Origin: Bacillota bacterium
Lineage (GTDB): Bacteria > Bacillota > Clostridia > DSM-8532
DNA: 11,482 bases
Reading direction: 5' to 3'
Assembly (NCBI GenBank): GCA_023426765.1
Contig: JAEZBW010000141.1
Span: 1-11,482, forward strand
Shown here: positions 1 through 5,194 of the stretch, in pieces
Layout of the letters: every line of letters starts with the position of its first letter
Numbering within the stretch: the first letter of the stretch is position 1
Notes under the pieces: model-generated
The model's database searches: none
The model's input: only the letters and a program-made list of their open reading frames with translations
What the model was told of the DNA's origin: nothing
Position numbers and translations under genes: made by a program

Positions 1-96
1 GCTACTGGCTGTTCTGTCGGTAGTTTTTTTATATCCGTAACCGGCGTTTTCATTGCAGATTTCGGTGATGAAGTTGTAAAACATAAAAAATTATAG
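1..96 (+). CDS. Possible C-terminal end of an upstream gene (partial)
   Basis: Frame 1 is open from the window edge to a TAG at 94-96 and would give 31 residues, with a hydrophobic stretch (GSFFISVTGVFIADF) and a charged tail ending VVKHKKL. The stop is 24 bases before the asd start, which would fit an operon. I do not recognise the family. A 31-codon open stretch is expected by chance fairly often. Frame 2 also gives a hydrophobic tail (LLAVLSVVFLYP) ending at 40, so the true upstream frame is uncertain. Confidence 0.3.
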   Translation, partial: ATGCSVGSFFISVTGVFIADFGDEVVKHKKL

Positions 97-120
97 TATA
101 AATAACTGGGAGGGTTTACA

Positions 121-1122
121 ATGAAAAAATTTAAAGTTGCTGTCGTCGGCGCTACCGGTATGGTCGGGCGCACATTTCTGAAGGTATTGGAAGAAAGGAA
201 GCTTCCCATCGAAGAGATATATTTCTTTGCATCCAGCAGATCAGCCGGAAAAACCATCACCTTTCTGGGCAGGGAATATGTTGTGGAAGAACTGACCGAG
301 AGTTCCTTTGACCGAGGTATAGACATTGCCCTGTTTTCAGCAGGAGGAGGCACCAGTAAAACTTTTTCACCGATAGCTGCTCAAAAGGGCTGTGTTGTCA
401 TTGACAACAGCAGCGCCTGGAGAATGGATCCCGAGGTTCCCCTTGTTGTTCCCGAAGTGAATCCGCAGGATATCCTCTGGAACAAGGGCATCATCGCAAA
501 CCCGAACTGCTCAACCATACAGGCTGTTGTCGCACTGAAGCCCCTGCATGACAAATATGTGCTGAAAAGAGTGGTTTATTCCACCTATCAGGCAGTATCA
601 GGCGCAGGCATGGGTGGCTGGAGCGATCTGGAGAACGGTCTGAAAGGCGAAGCACCGCAGAAGTTTACCCATCCGATTGCCGGGAATTGCCTTCCCCACA
701 TCGATGTATTCACCGAAAGCGGCTACACGAAGGAAGAGATAAAAATGGTGAACGAAACCCGTAAAATCATGGGCCTTCCCAACCTCCGTGTTACAGCCAC
801 CACCGTCAGGGTTCCTGTTTTCAATGGACACAGTGAATCCGTCAATGTTGAATTTGAAAAACCGTTCGAACTGTCAGAACTGAAAGAAGCGCTGCGCAGC
901 TTTCCCGGAATCATTGTGCAGGATGCTCCCGCCAACAACCTCTACCCCATGCCAATCACGGCATCCGGGAAGGACGAGGTTTTTGTCGGCAGAATCCGCA
1001 GGGATGAAAGCGTTGAAAGCGGCGTAAACCTCTGGGTCGTTGCTGACAATATCCGTAAAGGTGCAGCAACCAATGCGGTACAGATTGCACAAAAACTGAT
1101 CGAATACCGGAATAAGGAGTGA
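121..1122 (+). CDS. asd: Aspartate-semialdehyde dehydrogenase
   Basis: Asd reduces L-aspartyl-4-phosphate to aspartate semialdehyde with NADPH, the branch-point step towards lysine/diaminopimelate, threonine and methionine; it is cytoplasmic. The 333-residue product has the usual family length. The N-terminal dinucleotide-binding motif GATGMVG is at residues 10-16. The active-site cysteine is C130 in NPNCST, the STYQAVSGAG substrate/cofactor segment is at 154-163, and the catalytic histidine is H237 in GHSESVNV. The start is set by a GGGAGGG ribosome binding site at 108-114, six bases before the ATG. The stop overlaps the ribosome binding site region of dapA, so the two are translationally close and co-transcribed. 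Nothing looks broken. Confidence 0.97.
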   Translation: MKKFKVAVVGATGMVGRTFLKVLEERKLPIEEIYFFASSRSAGKTITFLGREYVVEELTESSFDRGIDIALFSAGGGTSKTFSPIAAQKGCVVIDNSSAWRMDPEVPLVVPEVNPQDILWNKGIIANPNCSTIQAVVALKPLHDKYVLKRVVYSTYQAVSGAGMGGWSDLENGLKGEAPQKFTHPIAGNCLPHIDVFTESGYTKEEIKMVNETRKIMGLPNLRVTATTVRVPVFNGHSESVNVEFEKPFELSELKEALRSFPGIIVQDAPANNLYPMPITASGKDEVFVGRIRRDESVESGVNLWVVADNIRKGAATNAVQIAQKLIEYRNKE

Positions 1123-1127
1123 TGATT

Positions 1128-2006
1128 TTGAAACAGCCTCTTTTCAAGGGTTCCTGCGTAGCCCTGGTAACCCCTTTTACCCAGGACGGTGTTGATTTTA
1201 AGAAACTTGAAGAGCTGATCGAATGGCAAATCCGTGAAGGAACCGATTCCATCCTGATTTGCGGAACCACCGGCGAAGCTTCCACCATGCCCGATGAAGA
1301 ACACAAGGAAGTCATTCGGTTCGCCGTGGAGAAAATCGCAGGACGGGTTCATGTCATGGCCGGTGCGGGCAGCAACGATACTAAACATGCGATAGAATTA
1401 AGCCAATATGCCGAGTCCGTGGGGGTAGACTCCATTCTTTCAGTCACCCCGTACTATAACAAAACCACTCAGGAAGGGCTGTACAGGCATTTCAAGGCCA
1501 TAGCCGATTCGGTGAAAATCCCGGTTGTGCTGTACAACGTCCCTTCCAGAACCAATTTAAATATCAATCCGGAGACACTGAAACGTCTGTCTGAATTACC
1601 GAATATTGCCGCAGTGAAGGAATGTAACCTGGCACAGGTGGCAAAAACCCGTCTGTTATGCGGGGATGAACTTGTCATTTATTCGGGTGAAGACGGCAAC
1701 ATCGTTCCATTGATGGCCCTCGGGGGCATGGGCGTCATTTCGGTTATGGCGAACATTATCCCTGCAGACACTCATAAAATCGCCGCTGCTTTCCTGCAGG
1801 GCGACCTGGAAACCAGCCGCAGCCTTCAAGTGAAAGCCGTGAACCTGATCGATGCGCTGTTTTGTGAGGTAAACCCCATCCCTGTAAAAGCTGCGATGAA
1901 CGAAATGGGACTGAAGGTGGGAGAATGCCGGATGCCCCTGGTGGAAATCAGTCCAAAGGGTCTTGAAACCATGAAAAAAGCGATGGCGGAATACGGACTG
2001 ATTTAA
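1128..2006 (+). CDS. dapA: 4-hydroxy-tetrahydrodipicolinate synthase
   Basis: DapA condenses pyruvate with aspartate semialdehyde, the first committed step to diaminopimelate and lysine. The (beta/alpha)8 aldolase hallmarks are present. Numbered from the start chosen here, they are the threonine pair in CGTTGEAS (T47/T48), the tyrosine in PYYNK, Y136 in YNVPSRT with R141, and the Schiff-base lysine K164 in AAVKECN. Length is 292 residues, normal for the family. Three in-frame starts are possible: GTG 1119, ATG 1122 and TTG 1128. The AAGGAG at 1114-1119 lies 8 bases before the TTG but overlaps or crowds the other two, so TTG (MKQPLFKGS) is preferred. The ribosome binding site lies within the last codons of asd, indicating tight coupling. 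Confidence 0.96.
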   Translation: MKQPLFKGSCVALVTPFTQDGVDFKKLEELIEWQIREGTDSILICGTTGEASTMPDEEHKEVIRFAVEKIAGRVHVMAGAGSNDTKHAIELSQYAESVGVDSILSVTPYYNKTTQEGLYRHFKAIADSVKIPVVLYNVPSRTNLNINPETLKRLSELPNIAAVKECNLAQVAKTRLLCGDELVIYSGEDGNIVPLMALGGMGVISVMANIIPADTHKIAAAFLQGDLETSRSLQVKAVNLIDALFCEVNPIPVKAAMNEMGLKVGECRMPLVEISPKGLETMKKAMAEYGLI

Positions 2007-2065
2007 ACATCTGAGATTGGCTGGCAGAACAGCCTCTGAAGAAACCTACGAAAGGATGCATGGTC

Positions 2066-2821
2066 ATGATCAGATTGTTATTGTGTGGTTGTAATGGAAA
2101 AATGGGGCGTGTCATCACCAATATCGCCCATTATCGGGAAGATGTAAAAATCGTGGCCGGATATGATCTGAATGATACCATCCCCAATGATTATCCTGTT
2201 TTTACACAGCTGGATCAATGCAGTGTGGCTGTTGATGTGATGATTGATTTCTCCCATCCTTCCGCCATGAGCCAGGTGCTATCCTATGCGGTATCCAGAA
2301 AAATACCGCTGGTGATGGCAACCACGGGTATTTCCGATGAACAGGTGGCCAGACTGAAGGAATCAGCGCATCTTATCCCCATCTTGTTTTCGGCAAACAT
2401 GTCCCTGGGCGTCAATCTTCTGCTGGAGTTGGTGCAAAAGGCTGCAAAGCTGCTGTACAGCAATTTTGATATTGAGATCGTAGAACGGCACCACAACCAG
2501 AAAATCGATGCTCCCAGCGGAACTGCCCTGGCTTTGGCCGACGCCATCAACCAGGCATTGCCCGAGAAGTACAGATACGTTTATGACCGGCACACCAAAA
2601 GGGTAAAACGCAGCAAGGATGAAATCGGCATTCATGCCGTTCGCGGAGGAAACATCGCCGGGGATCACACCATAATCTTTGCCGGAAATGATGAAATCAT
2701 CGAGTTAAGGCATACCGCGAACAGCAAGGAAATTTTCGGGGTAGGCGCTTTGAAGGCGGCTGTCTTTCTGCATGACAAGGAGCCTGGTTTCTATTCGATG
2801 CAGGATCTTTTGAACCTTTAA
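2066..2821 (+). CDS. dapB: 4-hydroxy-tetrahydrodipicolinate reductase
   Basis: DapB reduces the DapA product with NAD(P)H to tetrahydrodipicolinate. Visible motifs are the N-terminal nucleotide-binding GCNGKMG (residues 8-14), the DFSHPSA segment, and the family signature ERHHNQKIDAPSGTA. In that signature H142/H143 and K146 correspond to the catalytic histidine pair and lysine. The 251-residue length is standard. The ATG at 2066 is preferred over the ATG at 2060 because the AAAGGA at 2051-2056 is nine bases from the former and only three to four from the latter. It follows dapA after 59 bases and is followed by a strong terminator, so it is the last gene of an asd-dapA-dapB operon. Confidence 0.96.
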   Translation: MIRLLLCGCNGKMGRVITNIAHYREDVKIVAGYDLNDTIPNDYPVFTQLDQCSVAVDVMIDFSHPSAMSQVLSYAVSRKIPLVMATTGISDEQVARLKESAHLIPILFSANMSLGVNLLLELVQKAAKLLYSNFDIEIVERHHNQKIDAPSGTALALADAINQALPEKYRYVYDRHTKRVKRSKDEIGIHAVRGGNIAGDHTIIFAGNDEIIELRHTANSKEIFGVGALKAAVFLHDKEPGFYSMQDLLNL

Positions 2822-2853
2822 TATCCGGAACCGATCATTCAAACCAATTAATC

Positions 2854-2881
2854 AAGGGCGGGAAAAATTCCCGCCCTTTTT
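2854..2881 (+). terminator. Intrinsic terminator of asd-dapA-dapB
   Basis: A perfect 9-bp stem (AAGGGCGGG at 2854-2862, CCCGCCCTT at 2870-2878) encloses a 7-base loop and runs into a T-tract. It lies 33 bases after the dapB stop. On the minus strand the stem is not followed by a useful T-tract, so it serves mainly the + strand. Confidence 0.93.
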
Positions 2882-2953
2882 ACATCTTAAAGCTTGATAT
2901 CATATCAGATTGTTGAAGCCATCTGCTTGTTGGGTGAAATGCTGTTTACTGTA

Positions 2954-3835
2954 TTACTCCTGAACCGGCGCTGTTTCTTCCTCCCCATTCTGCATGGAGG
3001 GCTGTATCATGTATTTGTCTATCTTCGGATAAACATAGAAGTTGGTAATAAAGCTGATAAACGCCATCGTGATAAATATGAACAGGATATAACCTACCGC
3101 AGGATAGAAATAGAAGGAAGCGATAATTATCGCAACACAGAGAATCAGGATCAGCAGGTTCGGGATTAGCTTCATAATGGCAAAAAAGAAGGCGTTTTTA
3201 TATAACTGCCGGATGGTCAGCTTAAAGGTTACCATCATCGGATAGATATACATGCTCATCATCATGAAGATAACGAAAGCCACAAGAATAAATGTGCTTG
3301 CCGCGGTCAGCAGCAAGCTGCCCGTAGGGGGCATGTACGCCCTGCAAATATAGAAATCCACCATAATAAATACGGTCGCAACCATGTTAATTGTTCCTAC
3401 GATCATGCTTTGCTTAAAGTTCTTTTTTGCATGCTCAATAAAATCGCTCCATAAAAAGGCATGTTCTTCCCGGGAGAAATTACGCAGGATATAGGTCATT
3501 CCAGCCTGTGCCGGACCAACCGTGATCATCGGCAAACATACAAATACGCTTAAAAGCGGAACGGCGGCACCCAACAGATAACCAAGCGGATCGGTTTCTT
3601 CTGTAAATAAAGCCTCGGGTGGAATTAACAATTGCAGATAATAAGCCGAAAACAGAAGTAAAAAAAGAATAGCGGGCAGATTGAACAAAAGGAACATCAG
3701 GTTCACCTTGACAATCTTCCAAAATTTACGCGCCAATACTTCGAAGAAGATGACAAACCTGGATTTTGGCGGCGCATCCTTGGGTACTCCCGGCCCTTCC
3801 TTTGTATAATCAAATAAACCAAAAATTCCTGCCAT
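2954..3835 (-). CDS. DUF624/YesL-family integral membrane protein
   Basis: This 293-residue protein belongs to the YesL/DUF624 family, whose members are often found beside carbohydrate ABC transporter or polysaccharide-use genes; the biochemical role is not established. About six hydrophobic segments are visible, near residues 44-70, 86-107, 143-163, 174-199, 217-242 and 247-268. The family's conserved stretch GPAQAGMTYILRNFSREEHAF starts near residue 108, with the conserved KKNFKQS just after it. The N terminus (GLFDYTKEGPGV) and a C-terminal tail rich in Glu are soluble. The start ATG follows a modest GAGGG site. Here it stands alone rather than in a sugar operon. It has its own promoter and a long leader with an early terminator. 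Confidence 0.88.
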   Translation of the reverse strand: MAGIFGLFDYTKEGPGVPKDAPPKSRFVIFFEVLARKFWKIVKVNLMFLLFNLPAILFLLLFSAYYLQLLIPPEALFTEETDPLGYLLGAAVPLLSVFVCLPMITVGPAQAGMTYILRNFSREEHAFLWSDFIEHAKKNFKQSMIVGTINMVATVFIMVDFYICRAYMPPTGSLLLTAASTFILVAFVIFMMMSMYIYPMMVTFKLTIRQLYKNAFFFAIMKLIPNLLILILCVAIIIASFYFYPAVGYILFIFITMAFISFITNFYVYPKIDKYMIQPSMQNGEEETAPVQE

Positions 3836-3946
3836 TGATTTCCCTCATTCCTTTGTTTATTTCTTCTTTCGGCTGTAAAAAAGCACCCGCGCCTCCAGAA
3901 GAAAGAACTTCTCGGCATTCGCCTCACGAACCTTGTTATGAAACAT

Positions 3947-3967
3947 AATAAAAAGCAGCTAAGCTGC
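3947..3967 (-). terminator. Intrinsic terminator inside the yesL leader
   Basis: Read on the minus strand, GCAGC-TTA-GCTGC is followed by TTTTTATT. The stem is only 5 bp but GC-rich. It sits about 67-88 bases after the predicted start from the 4041-4069 promoter and 111 bases before the yesL ATG. Transcripts stopping here would form a short RNA of nearly 90 nt, so this is a candidate attenuator or small-RNA end. Confidence 0.55.
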
Positions 3968-4040
3968 AAATTCAACGGAGATTCCTGAAACCTCAGAGAA
4001 GCCCGCAAATCATGAAGGTGCCTTGAGTTCCTTTAGCTAA

Positions 4041-4069
4041 ATTGTACCAGATAGAAGCGATTGATTCAA
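4041..4069 (-). promoter_or_regulatory. Sigma-A promoter with extended -10, minus strand
   Basis: On the minus strand TTGAAT (4064-4069) is separated by 17 bases from TACAAT (4041-4046). The -10 is preceded by TG plus one base, an extended -10. Predicted start is near 4034. It points to yesL, about 200 bases downstream. Confidence 0.6.
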
Positions 4070-4110
4070 TAGAAGTTTTTCTCATTCCAAGAGATGATCG
4101 GGATGCAGTC

Positions 4111-4130
4111 ACATGGTTGTTACTGTTCAC
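4111..4130. repeat. Left end of the MITE-like element: 8-bp target duplication plus 12-bp inverted repeat
   Basis: ACATGGTT (4111-4118) is followed directly by GTTACTGTTCAC (4119-4130). The first part recurs in the same orientation at 4455-4462; the second recurs as its exact reverse complement at 4443-4454. Confidence 0.85.
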
Positions 4131-4454
4131 GGGTAGTATCTGAAAACCATCCGCGGTACCTGTCACGCGGGTCGAGGCTTGTGGTGCGTTCCAGTGGGTA
4201 CGCACCTGTATTCGGGTGTTTTGTCTCCTCTGACAACAAAGCACTCACCTCTCTGCACGCATTTAGCTATTTTTTTGTTTAGGTTGAGGTCTCTATATCT
4301 TGGGTCGCTCAAGCTGTACGCATTTAACTTTCCTGTATGAAGCGAGGCTTCGAAGTATGTTGTTCGGAGCCGGCTCGGGTTTCCCGAACGGTCTCCGCTC
4401 GTCACCAAAATCACCCAAATCACCCGCTAACTCTGCTGGAGTGTGAACAGTAAC
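4119..4454. mobile_element. 336-bp MITE-like non-autonomous transposable element
   Basis: The element is bounded by perfect 12-bp terminal inverted repeats (GTTACTGTTCAC at 4119-4130; GTGAACAGTAAC at 4443-4454). Each end abuts one copy of an 8-bp direct repeat, ACATGGTT (4111-4118 and 4455-4462), the geometry left by a DDE-type transposase that duplicates 8 bp. Homology stops exactly after 12 bp on the inner side. There is no transposase gene, so any movement would need an enzyme supplied elsewhere. The interior is rich in hairpins: CCGCG/CGCGG 4151-4170, GGTGCGT/ACGCACC 4183-4206, GAAGC/GCTTC 4339-4351, and a longer imperfect one at 4365-4397. It also contains a tandem AAATCACCC pair at 4408-4425. 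Families known for 8-bp duplications include IS66, IS256 and ISL3; I cannot assign one. Confidence 0.82.
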
Positions 4455-4462
4455 ACATGGTT
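4443..4462. repeat. Right end of the MITE-like element: 12-bp inverted repeat plus 8-bp target duplication
   Basis: GTGAACAGTAAC (4443-4454) is the exact reverse complement of the left terminal repeat and is followed directly by ACATGGTT (4455-4462), identical to the left flanking octamer. Restoring one octamer and deleting the rest would rebuild the pre-insertion site. Confidence 0.85.
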
Positions 4463-4492
4463 TTCTGGAGTGATTTGGCGGCAAAAAATCGC

Positions 4493-4521
4493 TTGACACC
4501 ATCCTTATTCCCATGTATAAT
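4493..4521 (+). promoter_or_regulatory. Consensus sigma-A promoter of tRNA-Leu
   Basis: TTGACA (4493-4498) and TATAAT (4516-4521) both match consensus fully and are separated by the optimal 17 bases. The predicted start near 4528 is about 45 bases before the mature tRNA. The right end of the mobile element's target duplication lies 30 bases upstream, so the core promoter is intact. Confidence 0.93.
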
Positions 4522-4572
4522 TGTTTTTGCTGTGGCAACGCAAACAGCACGGTGAACAACCGAATATACCTT

Positions 4573-4657
4573 GCGGATGTGCTGGAATTGGCAGACAGGC
4601 ACGTTTGAGGGGCGTGTGTCGAATGGCGTATGGGTTCAAGTCCCATCATCCGCACCA
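4573..4657 (+). tRNA. tRNA-Leu (anticodon GAG)
   Basis: The acceptor stem GCGGATG pairs perfectly with CATCCGC, followed by an encoded ACCA end. The D arm CTG/CAG encloses GAATTGGCAGA. The anticodon arm CACGT/GCGTG encloses TTGAGGG, placing GAG at positions 34-36, which reads CUC and CUU leucine codons. A long variable arm of about 13 bases, typical of class II Leu tRNAs, precedes the T arm ATGGG-TTCAAGT-CCCAT. It stands alone, with its own promoter and terminator. Confidence 0.97.
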
Positions 4658-4662
4658 GCTAT

Positions 4663-4687
4663 AACCCACCTTTCCGGTGGGTTTTTT
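4663..4687 (+). terminator. Intrinsic terminator of tRNA-Leu
   Basis: AACCCACC (4663-4670) pairs with GGTGGGTT (4677-4684) across a 6-base loop and ends in a run of six T. It begins five bases after the tRNA CCA end. Confidence 0.92.
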
Positions 4688-4748
4688 ATGATCACTGAGG
4701 GGTTTAAAGCCGACTAGCATATGGATGCTGCAGGTTCAGGAGGTTTTT

Positions 4749-5084
4749 ATGTGGACAATACTATTATTGCTGGTTTCCAACATCTTTATGACGATTGCGT
4801 GGTATGGACACCTGAAGGATGGGAATAAGGATATTCCGCTGTTCCTTGTCATTCTCACCAGTTGGGGCATTGCATTTTTTGAATACTGCTTTCAGGTTCC
4901 TGCGAACCGATTGGGGATCAAAATGTTTACAGCCACACAGCTGAAGATCATTCAGGAGGTTATTTCTCTTTCGGTTTTCCTTGTATTCGCAGTATTATAT
5001 CTGAAAGAAACGATTAAATGGAACTATATCATTTCGTTTGCTTTCATAGGACTGGCTGTTTTCTTTGCCTTTAAAAAATTCTGA
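4749..5084 (+). CDS. DUF486 (DMT-superfamily) four-helix membrane protein
   Basis: This 111-residue protein has four hydrophobic helices, a size typical of the DUF486 family, which is distantly related to small multidrug/DMT transporters. Family-typical stretches are visible: SNIFMTIAWYGHLK near the N terminus, SWGIAFFEYCFQVPANRLG in the middle, and QLKIIQEVISL followed by IKWNYIISF near the C terminus. No substrate is established for the family. The ATG at 4749 is chosen because a perfect AGGAGG (4738-4743) lies five bases before it; an in-frame ATG at 4725 has no such site. It is separated from the tRNA by a terminator. I see no strong promoter directly upstream, so low read-through or a weak promoter may drive it. 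Confidence 0.9.
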   Translation: MWTILLLLVSNIFMTIAWYGHLKDGNKDIPLFLVILTSWGIAFFEYCFQVPANRLGIKMFTATQLKIIQEVISLSVFLVFAVLYLKETIKWNYIISFAFIGLAVFFAFKKF

Positions 5085-5109
5085 GTTTTTACCATCTTCC
5101 TCATTTTTC

Positions 5110-5139
5110 CTTACATTTACAGGACAATCATGATATAAT
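5110..5139 (+). promoter_or_regulatory. Sigma-A promoter (extended -10) of the FHA-kinase gene
   Basis: A perfect TATAAT (5134-5139) is preceded by TGA, forming an extended -10. A partial -35, CTTACA (5110-5115), lies 18 bases upstream. It is 56 bases before the chosen ATG and no other gene lies between. Confidence 0.72.
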
Positions 5140-5194
5140 TCTGTTATGGTGTGACCGGAATTAAAGAATGGTTGTAAAAAGCCTGGGAGGAAAC

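Larger units (their letters stand above)
3836..4572. other. Long gene-free stretch: yesL leader, MITE-like element, tRNA promoter
   Basis: I see no credible protein gene in these 737 bases. From left to right it holds the yesL leader with a minus-strand terminator (3947-3967), a minus-strand sigma-A promoter (4041-4069), a 336-bp transposable element (4119-4454) with its target duplication, and the tRNA-Leu promoter (4493-4521). Open frames here (for example 4163-4423 and 3993-4244, minus) cross element boundaries or lack ribosome binding sites. Confidence 0.8.

Noticed and set aside
74..102. Sigma-A-like TTGTAA-17-TATAAA just before asd
   Set aside because: The predicted start would fall inside the asd ribosome binding site, leaving no usable leader. 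AT-rich sequence can give this by chance.
2894..3169. 91-codon + strand open frame opposite yesL
   Set aside because: It overlaps the well-supported DUF624 gene on the other strand and shows no family features or ribosome binding site.
4150..4162. T-box-like core (GGTACCGCG on the minus strand)
   Set aside because: The nine-base match is expected by chance at a sizeable rate. The flanking bases form their own CCGCG/CGCGG hairpin, there is no matching antiterminator/terminator pair, and no aminoacylation or amino-acid gene follows.
4211..4266. CRISPR-like or tandem repeat signal in the element interior
   Set aside because: Only two-copy short repeats (AAATCACCC, and the diverged ACGCATTTA pair) are present, without regular spacing or cas genes.
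3993..4423. Minus-strand open frames (86 and 83 codons) within and beside the mobile element
   Set aside because: They overlap each other, lack ribosome binding sites, and one runs across the element boundary and target duplication. The other lies entirely in hairpin-rich sequence. No family is recognisable.
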